A stretch of 38,351 nucleotides of DNA from positions 1 to 38,351 of IMG/VR virus record IMGVR_UViG_3300050137_000241; one strand, 5' to 3'. Positions 5,545-14,839 of the stretch are shown here, piece after piece. Source of the stretch: a virus. The notes below the pieces were generated by a model. It was not told the origin of the DNA, searched no databases, and worked only from the letters and a program-made list of their open reading frames with translations. Positions within the stretch are counted from its first letter, which is position 1, and every line of letters begins with the position of its first letter. A program made the translations under genes and the position numbers.

Positions 5545-8538
5545 CTAAATACAGCCGGGTATTGCGCCTGACGGGAGCACGCTGGGATAGACGCGCACAT
5601 CATTGATCATGCCATTCCAATAGTTGCCACCGTTACCATCTTTTCCTATATACAAAGGGCCGCCGGAACCAGGATTGGTTGCTGTTGATCCTGACGTTGG
5701 CACTCCTGATGAGACCCCATCAATGTATAAGGTAACGTTAGTGGCCCCGGCGACGTGCGTCTCAGCTACACAATGCCACGCGCCTATGGTAGTTGTTGCA
5801 TTGGCCAGCGTGGAATTACCGCTGCCATCAGAAAATCCACCGTAGACAAACATGTTTGTTCCAGAGCCGCCGTTCATAAAGAGCATTATTCCGTTCGCAG
5901 CGGTAGTTCTACTTGACACCGCGAACTCTGTGCCCCACGCCGGGACATAAATCCACGCAGACAAGGTGAAGTTTGTAAGCCCACTCGGTGTGTATCCAGT
6001 CTGGATGTAGTCAGTGCTACCATCGAACGTTCCGGCATACACTTCTGGCGTGCTCGCGGAGTACCAGTTGGTTGTACCGCTTTGCGTCCCATTCCATGTG
6101 CCATTTAGCCCGTTACCGCTGGAATCGTAAGCAACTGTTGAGGATGTTGGAACGCAACCGCTTCCGCCGGATATGTCACCGCACACTTTCCAGATTGCGG
6201 CTGGGAGGCCGGATATTCCGGTGCCACTGCTGATGGTTCCTGGGAATTGAGCATTTCCGGTTGCAGGATCAATCCATACATCTGTTGAGCTTAGGTCTGC
6301 TAGGCAAGCGCCTGTAACAGTGACAGCGTCACAAGTGTTCCCTGTGACTGAGTTGTGACCGCTCGTTCCGTCAACCTTTATTCCCGCCCCAGCATTTGAT
6401 ATGGAGTTGCCGTGAACTGCAAGCCCATGACCATTGGTTATAGTAATGGCTGCGGTCGAGCCACCTGTGTCAAAAATATTGTCGTGGAAGGTACTGTTTT
6501 TTGTGTTGCTTATAAGGAAAGGATTGACGTTGGTGCTTCCGGTGCTTAGGGAGACATACAAATCATGAATGTTGATTTCTGAGCTGACCCCACCCAAACT
6601 GTTATCTACAGTGAGCACAGGGTTACCTGATCCCTCAATCTGCATCGGCCCAATGATAATTCCAGAACTGCTTTTGATGTCAAAATCCTTGGCACCATCA
6701 CCACCACCAGACATGTATCCGTCAACAAAAGTGATGCCTCCACCACCACCAGCCGCAGGGAAGATGTTTTCAATGGTCACGCCAGTACCATCAAATCCAT
6801 CCAAAATCGCATTTATAAAATGGATATCATCATCCTTGTCAGTGCCAGTGTTGTGGATGGTGATGGGGAAGTCCATCCCAGCATCAGTGTAGTTCGTCCA
6901 AATTTGATCACGGATATTTGAGCCTTCAATCAAAATTCCGCGTGCCACGCCACTATGCAGAGAATTTGTGTTAGCAGTTTGATCGTTCACAAAATATAGG
7001 CTGGGAGTGTTGCCAGTTACGCACCATCCGGTAGTGTCTGCTGTATAGGCAAAAACCTGGCCGAACACAGCCGCATTGAAGGAAACTTCACCCGTATATC
7101 CGGCTGCGGAATTGAATCCAAAGTCACAAATGCTATCGGCAGAAACTATCCTATTCAACACAAAGCCGCCAGCATATAATACATTTATGCCTGCCGCCGT
7201 TCCGGTTGGGCCTGATGTTCTTTGCACAGTGAAGTTATCAAATATGTTCCAATCCAACCAGGCCAATGAGGTTCCTATCAAGTCAATAATATCCGCACTT
7301 GGGCTGGTAGAAATGATGGTGGATGGGATACCAGTTGCAGGGAAAGGTGCTCCGATTATCCCTGGGCAAGATCCGTGAATTCCAGTTGACGACGTACTAA
7401 CCAGAATCGTAGAAGATGCATTGTAGACGGCACACTGTAGCAGGGCATTGCCACGCATTGCTACTGCTGTCAATGTCGCCGCAAATCCCGCAGTATCGTC
7501 TGCTGCTGCTGCTGCTGCTGCAAGCGTCTGGTAGCTCTTCACCCCAAACCACTCAACCGGGATTGTCCCGGAGAGTCCGACAAACTTGCCAGTTCCGGCC
7601 CACACAAATATCTGCTGAGATGGCAGTGCAGAAGGCTGAGCACCCAGCGTCACAGTCACCGCGTTGGGTGCTTTCAGCGCCGCACCAATCTGGTAGGTGC
7701 TGGGGCACGGCACAGTGTAGTTGCTAGTGAAGTTGTAAGTGCCAACCGGAAAGAACACTTGACCATTGGCCGCGCAGGCGGCTGTCACCGCGGCGGAGTT
7801 ATCAATCGTTCCGCCGGAGTTTCCAGCGTAGTTCATCACAGAGAACTGGTTGCCGCCGACCGGAATATTCAGCACTCCGGCCGCCAGTGTTGCCGCGCCG
7901 CTTCCGGTGGTAGTCAAACTATTGACCGCGCCGCCGGCACCGATGATCTGCACCCATGCGCCCGCGACGCATTGATAAAGAGTGCTAGACACCGTGTTGG
8001 TGTAGAGTGCTGGGGCCGTACATGCACCGACCGGGGTGCCGGAGCCGCTGGTGAATGTGAGGGCTGCGGTCGTGGGCACGGATGCCGTGGGAACGTAGAG
8101 ATCCAGCGCGAAACTGCCGCCCGTGATGCCGCCCACGCTCGGCAACAGAAAAGACATTCCGCTGGTCGGATGGCCGAAGGTGGTGGTGTCCGAAATAGTG
8201 ATGTTGTAGTGGAAGCCGCTGGGCTGCGCGGTAATCTCATCCGGCACATTGCAGGTTCCCAGCGCGCCCGCCGTGATAGTGCAGGAGTAGCCCACCGGCT
8301 TCTGTACTGAGCCGGGGATATTCAGCCCGCCGCCGGAGATCTCGACTGCGATCGGATGCCCGTAGGCATCGACCGGGACCAGCACCGCCGAGCCGGTCGC
8401 AAGCGTTACTCCCCCCATGCGGATGCCGCCACTCGATGCGGTGATGGACGTGGTCTGCGCTGCGGCTACTTCGGCGAGGCCGCCAGCCAGGACGGCGGCG
8501 AGGTAGAGCGCAAGGATGCGGAGGCGGATGAGTTTCAT
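5545..8538 (-). CDS. Large beta-helix plus LamG spike-like protein with signal peptide
   Basis: A 997-residue protein. In order: a signal-peptide-like N-terminus (MKLIRLRILALYLAAVLAG ending in EVAAAQ), a Thr/Ser/Gly-rich region, a pectate-lyase-type right-handed beta-helix (about 270-740; begins with VPVEWFGVKSY and contains repeated INIHDLY, NSTFHDNIFD, GLAVHGNSI rungs), and a C-terminal concanavalin/LamG-like fold (about 785-985; YDSSGNGLNGTWNG, FDGSTDYIQT, FTLSAWIYVP, LYIGKDGNG). This architecture is typical of tailspikes or surface polysaccharide-binding proteins. An N-terminal export signal is unexpected for a cytoplasmically assembled tail part. The ATG at 8538 lies exactly six bases after a CATAAC box, so the start is inferred as leaderless. 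Confidence 0.8.
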   Translation of the reverse strand: MKLIRLRILALYLAAVLAGGLAEVAAAQTTSITASSGGIRMGGVTLATGSAVLVPVDAYGHPIAVEISGGGLNIPGSVQKPVGYSCTITAGALGTCNVPDEITAQPSGFHYNITISDTTTFGHPTSGMSFLLPSVGGITGGSFALDLYVPTASVPTTAALTFTSGSGTPVGACTAPALYTNTVSSTLYQCVAGAWVQIIGAGGAVNSLTTTGSGAATLAAGVLNIPVGGNQFSVMNYAGNSGGTIDNSAAVTAACAANGQVFFPVGTYNFTSNYTVPCPSTYQIGAALKAPNAVTVTLGAQPSALPSQQIFVWAGTGKFVGLSGTIPVEWFGVKSYQTLAAAAAAADDTAGFAATLTAVAMRGNALLQCAVYNASSTILVSTSSTGIHGSCPGIIGAPFPATGIPSTIISTSPSADIIDLIGTSLAWLDWNIFDNFTVQRTSGPTGTAAGINVLYAGGFVLNRIVSADSICDFGFNSAAGYTGEVSFNAAVFGQVFAYTADTTGWCVTGNTPSLYFVNDQTANTNSLHSGVARGILIEGSNIRDQIWTNYTDAGMDFPITIHNTGTDKDDDIHFINAILDGFDGTGVTIENIFPAAGGGGGITFVDGYMSGGGDGAKDFDIKSSSGIIIGPMQIEGSGNPVLTVDNSLGGVSSEINIHDLYVSLSTGSTNVNPFLISNTKNSTFHDNIFDTGGSTAAITITNGHGLAVHGNSISNAGAGIKVDGTSGHNSVTGNTCDAVTVTGACLADLSSTDVWIDPATGNAQFPGTISSGTGISGLPAAIWKVCGDISGGSGCVPTSSTVAYDSSGNGLNGTWNGTQSGTTNWYSASTPEVYAGTFDGSTDYIQTGYTPSGLTNFTLSAWIYVPAWGTEFAVSSRTTAANGIMLFMNGGSGTNMFVYGGFSDGSGNSTLANATTTIGAWHCVAETHVAGATNVTLYIDGVSSGVPTSGSTATNPGSGGPLYIGKDGNGGNYWNGMINDVRVYPSVLPSGAIPGCI

Positions 8539-8544
8539 ACTTCG

Positions 8545-8574
8545 GTTATGCTGCACAGCGCCAGGATCGGGCAA
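8545..8574 (-). promoter_or_regulatory. Late promoter-like element 2 (leaderless)
   Basis: Minus strand TTGCCC (8574-8569), 18 nt, CATAAC (8550-8545), 6 nt, ATG at 8538. It lies in the short gap after the stop of the tail-tip gene (8578), so the spike-like gene probably has its own promoter. Confidence 0.7.
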
Positions 8575-8577
8575 TTT

Positions 8578-11500
8578 TTAGATGACAAGTGAGGGCGGCG
8601 CCAGCCAGATCAGGCTCGAATCCCACCCCGAGACCGCCGTAACCACGCCGCCGACTGCGGTATAGCTGACCATGCGGCGAGTGCTGGTGGAGGTCTGATG
8701 CGGTGCCACGGTGCCCGTAAGCGAGGCGGTGCCGCTGGTGTACCCGGTGCCGCCGGTAATGACGGTGATGTCGATATCCTCATACGCCGGATCACCAAAG
8801 AAGTCGGTGACCATCGTCGTTGTAACGTCGAACGCTGCCCCCGTCGAGCTACCCCCGCTGACAGGCCCGGCCGTGGTGATTGCGGCGGTAAATGCGAGAT
8901 AGTTTCCGTTCGCCGAGCAGAAGTTGAGATCCGGCGTACTGGCCGCCGTGTCCGGAGTGGGAGATCCGCCGGTCGATGCCGCCAGCAGAAACGTGCCCGG
9001 CTGCAGGTAGAGATAGATGTAATACACCGTCGTAGGTGCCAGTGTGCCTGTCCACGAGACAGACGAGGCAGGCAACGCGACCGGCGTTCCATCCGTCAAT
9101 AGCGGCGACTGCGGCACCACCGTAAAGACCAGCGTCGACAGGCTGGTTCCGCTGTCGTAGGTGTTCGTTGTGAGCGCGACAAACGGACCCTGCCCTGGCA
9201 TCAGGCCGATTGTGTTGACACGCACGGGATTCTGCAGGTAGTTCCACGAGGCGGCGCTGACACATTCAACCGTCGTGCTCGATATCGACTTGATGAGATA
9301 GCAGCCGAGCCGCACCTGCGCATCCGCCCAAGTAAGCGCGCTGCCGCTCCACAGCAGCCCGGCAGTATTCCAGTTGGTATTCGCCGGGTCGGAGTTGTAG
9401 CGGACTTCGTAGTTTGCCGCCGAGGTTGCCGCGCCCCAAGTCAGAACAGTAACGCTCGAGACAAACGCGCCTGCGAACAGCGGCACATCCCCCGGTGCAG
9501 AGCCCGAGCCCTGCACCGTAATCGTGACTACCGGCGCGGTTGCGAATGGCGCCGGGTTGCCCTGCGCGTCGACGCCGACGGCGCGAATCTGGAGGATGGT
9601 TCCGGTGGCGAAGGATAGCTGTGCGCTGGTGCCCTTCGATACCGTCTCATACAGCCGCTCGGGCGATTGCGGGATGGCGGGCATGCTCTGCGCGATCCAG
9701 AGTTCCGTGCGCGCGGTGTTTGGCCCGTTCTGCCATCCGACATTGATCACCGACGCCTGGCCGCCGTTGGCAGAGTTCGCCATGGTGTAATTCTCGACTG
9801 CGGTGAGGCTGGTAACGGCCGCGTTGGCATCCGGCACGGAGAGCGTTTGGGTGATCAGCGGCGTGTCGTCCGAGTAGATGGCGGGCTCGTAGACCAGCGT
9901 GTCGATGGTCATCTGCAGATCACCCTTGCGGCGAATGTTGGTGACAGTGAAGAGTTGCGCGGGGAACGCTCCGGCGGACTGTCCGTACACCCACGGCGAG
10001 TCGGCGCTGGGCGCCTGAAGGAATGGAGCATAGGGGGTCAGTACTCCGCCCACCCGCGCGGAGATGGGCTGGGTGTCGACGACGTCCTGATCGTAGAAGG
10101 TGACCGCCTGCCCGCCCGATAAGCCGGTGACACTCTGCACCGTTGCAGTTGAGGTTCCTACACCTTCGATGATGTAATTCGTCCCGGTTGGCCCGGTAAA
10201 GTTGACGACGCGCGCGGTGGGGATGGGCGCGGCGAAGGTTACGACGTTGCCGGTTATGCTTGATACTGTCCCAGTTCCGCGCTGCACGACCGGATGGACG
10301 ACGGTCGCGGTCCAACCCACGCCCGAGGCCCACGGCAGGTCGTCGCGATCGACTATCAAACTGCTCGCCGTGCTGCCTGCCTGAATCCGGCCGCCGTAGG
10401 CCCACTGGGTGACGTCGTCCTGAATGCCGATCACGGAGCCAACCTGGCACGCCACCGCCTCAATACCCACATCGAAGCTGCGCTGCAGCAGACACAGCGA
10501 AGTCGACATCAGCTTGCGGTATGCCCAGTGCCACGCCTGCGCGCGGTTGGTGCAGCCGAGCAGTTGCACGCGGGTGGGCTTGATCTCCGCGCCGGTGTTG
10601 ATGTTGGCCGCCAGCATCACGGCGCATGGCTCGTCCGTGCGGTAGTCGCGGGCGGCGTCGGCGAAGGTTACCTCGATGCGGTTGGCGCGATCGTCCAGCG
10701 CAATCCAGGTGTCCTTGATGCTGTCGCGGATAACGTTGCCGACGGTAAATACCTGCGCCGGAACGGTCACCAATTGATCGATGTTGACGGTGTAGTATTG
10801 CCCGATCTGCACCATCGACGCATAGCCGAGGATGGCGACCTTCTGCAGCGCTTTCCAGAGATTCGTGCCCGGCTGGTCGAAGATGCCGTTGAAGACGGAG
10901 CGCTTGATCGTCCCGCCGAATCCATCGGAGACCGTCTGGTCGCAGTACGCTGCCCACTCCGCGAACGCCGGAACATCGATGTTGGCGGCGGAGACGTTGC
11001 CGCCATACAGCGGATTGACGAGCATGTCGTAGGCCACCACCGCCGGGTTATCTTCGCCGAATCCGGCGAGCGCCGCGGGCAGTGTGGCGTTGATGCCGAA
11101 CGTAACCAGCGCCGTGAGGTTGATGCTGGCGCCGGAGAGTTGGTCGGTGGCCAGCGCGCGCACGCCGGCCAGAATCATATTCGGATAGGCGAGATCCTGA
11201 TACTGGATTTCGTTGATGGAATGCACCCACACCTGGTCGCCGGTGCGGTTGTTATTGCCCTCAACCTGCTGGATCGCGTCGGGCGAGATGGCGGAGCCGT
11301 ACTTGGTCACACGCACGTCGTACTGCGCGGGCGTCAGATTGTAGATGGCGGTCTGGTGGTAGAGCGCGCCTTGATTCGCTCCGGAAAAAATCACGTAGCC
11401 CTGCCGCCAACTCATCACGCCCTGCTGGTTTAGGTTGGTGTCGCACGGCTGCCACTCACCGGCAAGCGCGACCGAGGTGGTAAAAGTCGAGCCGTCCGGA

Positions 11501-12666
11501 CGGACGATGGTAAGCGTCTGCGTGCCGGTCCAGATGTCGCCGGGCGTATGCGAGCCGCTATCCCACTGATAGACGACGCCCGAAGAGTAGTGCGTATTGC
11601 TGGGGATGACCACCCACGTCGGCGCGTAGGTGATAACGCCGTGGATGTCCCGCGTGATGATGTCCTGGGTGGCGTCGGGGATGTACGGCTGCTGCCAGGT
11701 GCCCGAGCCATGCACCGAGTATTCGATCAGGTACGCAACCCGCAGCGGTATCGTGTTGCCGTTATTGGTCGAGTAAAAGACGCCGTCTGGAAACTGGATC
11801 ACAACTTCCAGCCCCTGCGTTGCGGTTCCGGTTCCGTTGATGACCACCGGCGAGCCGCCCGCGCCCACCGCAATACAGCGTGTCGCCTGGGGGTAGCCGT
11901 TGACGATGTTTGAGAAGTAGGGGATCGGTGTCTGCGCGTTCGAGCCGTAGCGCACCTGGTAGGTGACGCCGATGAAATTCTGGATTGAGTTTTTATTGAT
12001 GCGCAGATCGGCGAGCGACCGCGCCGGCCCCCAGCCGTGGCTCACCTCGACGTTGAGATAATTGTCTTCGCCTTCGGCCGTCGGATAGCTGGCGATAATG
12101 TTTCCGCCGCTCATCACGGTGCCGTAACCCTTCGGGATCGGCGTGCTGCCCGAGGCGACGGTCTTTGGCCCGGTGGGGTCCCAGCTTGCGGAGTTGTTGC
12201 CGCTGCCGCCCACGTTGCCGAGGAAGGCATTCACGAGCATGTTGCCGCCCAATGCGATGCCCGCGCCGATCAGTCCGACGGTTGCGGAACTCAGCCCGCC
12301 CAGCCCGATCGATGCGAACATAGAGCCCATCGCGCCCGCGCCGAGTCCAGCCATCGGACCCGCGGCGAGTCCGCCGGTCACCACCACCACCGCAGCCATC
12401 ACGGCGAGCTCGGCAGTCATCTTCTCCCAGCCATGCCCAGCGACGGTTGGGATAGCGATAATTTCGACACCGTCGCGCACCGGGTAGCCGGCGAGTATCT
12501 CCGGCGGAACGGCGTAGCCGTCGATGATGCAGGTATGGCGGTTGGGGTCAATCTCCGCATCGCGCAGCACGTCCGCCAGCATGGTGCCGTCGACGTGCGA
12601 CAACTCGTACACCGTCCGCGAAAGGATCGGTTGAAACGGGTTGGCAATGGCGACTAAGCGAATCAA
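8578..12666 (-). CDS. Tail tip / host specificity protein (gpJ-like, with gpI-like N-terminus)
   Basis: A 1362-residue protein forming the tip of the tail fibre hub in lambda-like phages. The N-terminus (about 1-80) resembles the small tail assembly domain often fused to J-like proteins, followed by a Gly/Ala-rich hydrophobic stretch (about 95-155) like that of gpI. The centre has the J-type hub region with YDMLVNPLYGG, NGIFDQPGTNLWKALQKVA and the CTNRAQAWHWAYRKL block, then fibronectin-like and beta-rich modules. The start is TTG at 12666: its TTGA overlaps the upstream stop by four bases and GAGGG lies eight bases upstream. Domain limits are approximate. Confidence 0.9.
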   Translation of the reverse strand: MIRLVAIANPFQPILSRTVYELSHVDGTMLADVLRDAEIDPNRHTCIIDGYAVPPEILAGYPVRDGVEIIAIPTVAGHGWEKMTAELAVMAAVVVVTGGLAAGPMAGLGAGAMGSMFASIGLGGLSSATVGLIGAGIALGGNMLVNAFLGNVGGSGNNSASWDPTGPKTVASGSTPIPKGYGTVMSGGNIIASYPTAEGEDNYLNVEVSHGWGPARSLADLRINKNSIQNFIGVTYQVRYGSNAQTPIPYFSNIVNGYPQATRCIAVGAGGSPVVINGTGTATQGLEVVIQFPDGVFYSTNNGNTIPLRVAYLIEYSVHGSGTWQQPYIPDATQDIITRDIHGVITYAPTWVVIPSNTHYSSGVVYQWDSGSHTPGDIWTGTQTLTIVRPDGSTFTTSVALAGEWQPCDTNLNQQGVMSWRQGYVIFSGANQGALYHQTAIYNLTPAQYDVRVTKYGSAISPDAIQQVEGNNNRTGDQVWVHSINEIQYQDLAYPNMILAGVRALATDQLSGASINLTALVTFGINATLPAALAGFGEDNPAVVAYDMLVNPLYGGNVSAANIDVPAFAEWAAYCDQTVSDGFGGTIKRSVFNGIFDQPGTNLWKALQKVAILGYASMVQIGQYYTVNIDQLVTVPAQVFTVGNVIRDSIKDTWIALDDRANRIEVTFADAARDYRTDEPCAVMLAANINTGAEIKPTRVQLLGCTNRAQAWHWAYRKLMSTSLCLLQRSFDVGIEAVACQVGSVIGIQDDVTQWAYGGRIQAGSTASSLIVDRDDLPWASGVGWTATVVHPVVQRGTGTVSSITGNVVTFAAPIPTARVVNFTGPTGTNYIIEGVGTSTATVQSVTGLSGGQAVTFYDQDVVDTQPISARVGGVLTPYAPFLQAPSADSPWVYGQSAGAFPAQLFTVTNIRRKGDLQMTIDTLVYEPAIYSDDTPLITQTLSVPDANAAVTSLTAVENYTMANSANGGQASVINVGWQNGPNTARTELWIAQSMPAIPQSPERLYETVSKGTSAQLSFATGTILQIRAVGVDAQGNPAPFATAPVVTITVQGSGSAPGDVPLFAGAFVSSVTVLTWGAATSAANYEVRYNSDPANTNWNTAGLLWSGSALTWADAQVRLGCYLIKSISSTTVECVSAASWNYLQNPVRVNTIGLMPGQGPFVALTTNTYDSGTSLSTLVFTVVPQSPLLTDGTPVALPASSVSWTGTLAPTTVYYIYLYLQPGTFLLAASTGGSPTPDTAASTPDLNFCSANGNYLAFTAAITTAGPVSGGSSTGAAFDVTTTMVTDFFGDPAYEDIDITVITGGTGYTSGTASLTGTVAPHQTSTSTRRMVSYTAVGGVVTAVSGWDSSLIWLAPPSLVI

Positions 12667-13058
12667 ACTGGAAGCCCTCGATAGCGATAGAAACCAGCGG
12701 TGCGGCGGCGTACTGCCGGGGTATCGAACCGTTCCACGCAAGCCCCAACGGACTCGCGCGCATGGAGGTAGCGGCCCGGCGAAACCACTACGCCCACATG
12801 CCACACATAACGGGCAATGGTGGAACGCAGCAAGATTCCGTCGCCCGGCTCGATGGGCTCGCGGTCGAGCGGCTGCCATTCGTCGGAGACAGCCTGCAAC
12901 AGCAGCGCGGGGTCCGAGGGAAAGTCGGTGGGGTTGTGACCCATGCGGCGCAGCACCGCCTGGAGCAATCCCCAGCAGTCGTACGCCTCCGGCCCGCGCG
13001 CGCCTTCCAAGAACGGCTTGCCGATCAGGTCGGCGTAAAGTTTCACGTCAAGAATCAA
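12663..13058 (-). CDS. NlpC/P60-type tail tip peptidase (gpK-like)
   Basis: A 131-residue NlpC/P60 cysteine peptidase. The catalytic Cys is C28 in YDCWGL and the His is H87 in VWHVGVV; the loop GARGPEAYDCWG is typical of phage tail peptidases that cut the peptidoglycan stem peptide during DNA injection. It lacks the second (JAMM) domain of lambda gpK. TTG at 13058 overlaps the upstream stop as TTGA, like the start of the next gene; GTG at 13046 is the alternative start. Order L-K-J matches lambda. Confidence 0.85.
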   Translation of the reverse strand: MILDVKLYADLIGKPFLEGARGPEAYDCWGLLQAVLRRMGHNPTDFPSDPALLLQAVSDEWQPLDREPIEPGDGILLRSTIARYVWHVGVVVSPGRYLHARESVGACVERFDTPAVRRRTAGFYRYRGLPV

Positions 13059-13702
13059 ATCTGGCCTGCCACGCTGGCGCCGTTGCTGCCGATGCCTGGA
13101 TATCCGCCGAAGCGGGCTTGATTCGCGTGCGCGATGCAGCCATTCGCGCCGTCGAAGGTGAGGTCGCAGGCCGTGAGTCCGCCGGCGTACCCGCATTGCA
13201 AGCCCTTGTATTGCCAGTTGCATGTGCCCTGGTAGTAGAGATATTTCGGGAAGAGCGCCCGCAGCGGCGAGATGGCGGAGAGCGTGAAGGTGACCCACGC
13301 GGCGGTTGTGCTGGTCCGCATGATGGTCGTCTGCATGGCGAGATCCGGCTCGCCCGCCGGGTGCTCGGTGTTGAGCACATAGAGGCTGGCGGTTGCGCCC
13401 ACCGCGCCGGAATACTGAATCAGCGCGCCTTCAATCAGGCGGTTGATGTTTGAGACTTTCAACGCGATCTGCGGCAGGCTGCCGTCGTTGGTAGTCTGCG
13501 CGCCGGTAATCTCAAACGCCCACGGTGAGTACACCTGCGGCCCCGCGCCGTCGCCCGCATCGAACGTAACCGGGTCGGTATTGCGCACCACGCGCACATG
13601 CTCGCCTTGCCAGTTGAAATCCACCAGCAACAGCCACGGCGTGGTCGACGCCAGCTTATGTTTATCCTGCGCAGCCACTAGGGAGAGAACGGCGAGATTC
13701 AT
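13055..13702 (-). CDS. Minor tail protein gpL-like
   Basis: A 215-residue tail-tip protein. The N-terminal part (VVRNTDPVTFDAGDG, WAFEITGAQ, LPQIALKVSNI) is the conserved gpL-like beta domain. The C-terminus has a cysteine set (C in GTCNW, GLQCGY, TACDLTF, NGCIAH) plus NQARFGGYPG, matching the metal- or iron-sulfur-binding end of gpL proteins. It lies three bases after the gpM-like gene and overlaps the peptidase gene by four bases. The protein probably joins the tail tip complex between gpM and gpJ. Confidence 0.85.
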   Translation of the reverse strand: MNLAVLSLVAAQDKHKLASTTPWLLLVDFNWQGEHVRVVRNTDPVTFDAGDGAGPQVYSPWAFEITGAQTTNDGSLPQIALKVSNINRLIEGALIQYSGAVGATASLYVLNTEHPAGEPDLAMQTTIMRTSTTAAWVTFTLSAISPLRALFPKYLYYQGTCNWQYKGLQCGYAGGLTACDLTFDGANGCIAHANQARFGGYPGIGSNGASVAGQI

Positions 13703-13705
13703 CCG

Positions 13706-14632
13706 CTACACCTCCGAGATTTCAAAGGTGCAGGCGTAACGCTTCTGTCCGCCGGCCCAGCCTGCGTCGCGCAGCGCGGGTGTCTTGGTAAAGCGCACCA
13801 GCGAGCCCAGCGGCGACGATCCCGGCATGCGACCGAAGGCTTGCTGCGGCGTAATCAGCGCCAGGCCCACCGCATCGAGCAGGATGGTTGCGGATGGCGA
13901 GCCGGAGGTAGTTACGCCCGCGTCGGTGGTGCCGGTAATCAGCGTTGCAACGAAACTGGCGGTGGCGACGCATACGGTCGCGCCGGTGCCACTGGCGGGG
14001 ATCGTCAGCGCGGCGGTGACTTCCGTGTATGCCGAGGATTCAACCGCGAGCAGCGGGGCCGTGAGCGTCATGGTTGAGCCATCGGCATACGCAAGCTGCA
14101 GCACGAACTTGAGCGCAACGGCTGCGGCGTAGGTGCTGACCAATGAAGCGTCTGCATTGACCTGGTAGACATCGCCAGCCAGCGCGGGGAAGTTGTTATT
14201 GGAGAGGACGGAGCCGGTCTGCGCCGTGCTGGTGGCCGCGGCGGAGATCACAAACGCGACCGCATTGGCGCCATCGGACGGCGGCGCACCCAGCGCGACC
14301 GACCAGCCGGGATCGGCCGCGGGCGTCCACCCGGAGATACCGCCCATCGGGTCGGGAATCTCAAAACTGCCGTTGGGCAGAAGGTTGGGCATGTAAAACG
14401 CGCCCGCCTCGCCCATCACGCCAAAGCACTCGAACATATCGAGCACGCGCGCATCTTCGCCAGTCAAAAAGTCGTACGTCACCCCAAAGGTGCGGCGCTG
14501 GCGGGTGAAGCGCGGCCGCGTAGCCACGTAGCCGGACTCCATCGGGTCGGAGAGGGTTGCACCCTTCGCCACCGTGCGGGTCGATTTGAACGCTGGAGCG
14601 CGGGAGAGCGACGGCAGGATGGGATAGCTCAC
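13706..14632 (-). CDS. Minor tail protein gpM-like with inserted carbohydrate-binding-like domain
   Basis: A 308-residue protein. The first ~80 residues (SRAPAFKSTRTV, RQRRTFGVTYDFL) and the last ~43 (LVRFTKTPALRDAGW, CTFEISEV) together look like a gpM-type tail protein, normally about 110-130 residues. Between them about 180 residues (83-262) begin with NLLPNGSFE and contain GW, SVALGAPPSDG and Thr/Ala-rich beta strands, the look of a CBM4/9-type carbohydrate-binding jelly roll. Start is GTG at 14632, overlapping the upstream stop as GTGA. The insertion suggests a surface-sugar-binding decoration near the tail tip; the CBM assignment is by pattern only. Confidence 0.75.
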   Translation of the reverse strand: MSYPILPSLSRAPAFKSTRTVAKGATLSDPMESGYVATRPRFTRQRRTFGVTYDFLTGEDARVLDMFECFGVMGEAGAFYMPNLLPNGSFEIPDPMGGISGWTPAADPGWSVALGAPPSDGANAVAFVISAAATSTAQTGSVLSNNNFPALAGDVYQVNADASLVSTYAAAVALKFVLQLAYADGSTMTLTAPLLAVESSAYTEVTAALTIPASGTGATVCVATASFVATLITGTTDAGVTTSGSPSATILLDAVGLALITPQQAFGRMPGSSPLGSLVRFTKTPALRDAGWAGGQKRYACTFEISEV

Positions 14633-14784
14633 AGGCTTTTATCCTCGACAGCGGCGTCCCATATACTTTTCGACAAGGCGAGCGCTTTGGGTATCTCGCG
14701 CACCGCAATCTGGAACCCGTCGCGGCGCACCGAATCGGCAAGCAATTGACACGCCCCGAGGAAGACTAAATCCCGCAGTTCCAT
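14629..14784 (-). CDS. Small hypothetical tail-region protein (51 aa)
   Basis: Not recognised. The true start is the ATG at 14784 (MELRDLVFLG), because a late promoter-like element puts its -10 hexamer exactly six bases before it; an upstream in-frame ATG at 14820 lies within that promoter. The product is one amphipathic helical protein of 51 residues. It is the first gene of the tail-tip unit and is coupled to the gpM-like gene by a GTGA overlap. Confidence 0.65.
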   Translation of the reverse strand: MELRDLVFLGACQLLADSVRRDGFQIAVREIPKALALSKSIWDAAVEDKSL

Positions 14785-14790
14785 GCCGCG

Positions 14791-14820
14791 ACTATCTGGC
14801 CGTTCGCGCGAATCGGGCAA
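14791..14820 (-). promoter_or_regulatory. Late promoter-like element 3 (leaderless)
   Basis: Minus strand TTGCCC (14820-14815), 18 nt, GATAGT (14796-14791), 6 nt, ATG at 14784. It overlaps a possible plus-strand promoter for the divergent gene at 14840. Confidence 0.6.
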
Positions 14821-14833
14821 TTTACGGCATCAT
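14803..14833 (+). promoter_or_regulatory. Possible divergent promoter for the plus-strand gene
   Basis: Plus strand TTCGCG (14803-14808), 19 nt, CATCAT (14828-14833), 6 nt, ATG at 14840. The -10-like box and the 6-nt spacing match the leaderless late sites, but the -35 is poor. The palindrome TTCGCGCGAA lies at the centre of the divergent region. Confidence 0.35.
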
Positions 14834-14839
14834 CGCGCC

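Noticed and set aside
7499-7522. GCT/CTG trinucleotide run in the spike-like gene as a functional repeat
   Set aside because: It encodes a simple poly-Ala stretch; nothing else points to a role.
10294-11433. 379-codon plus-strand frame opposite the gpJ-like gene
   Set aside because: Arg/His/Val-rich antisense shadow of a strongly supported tail gene, without a ribosome site.
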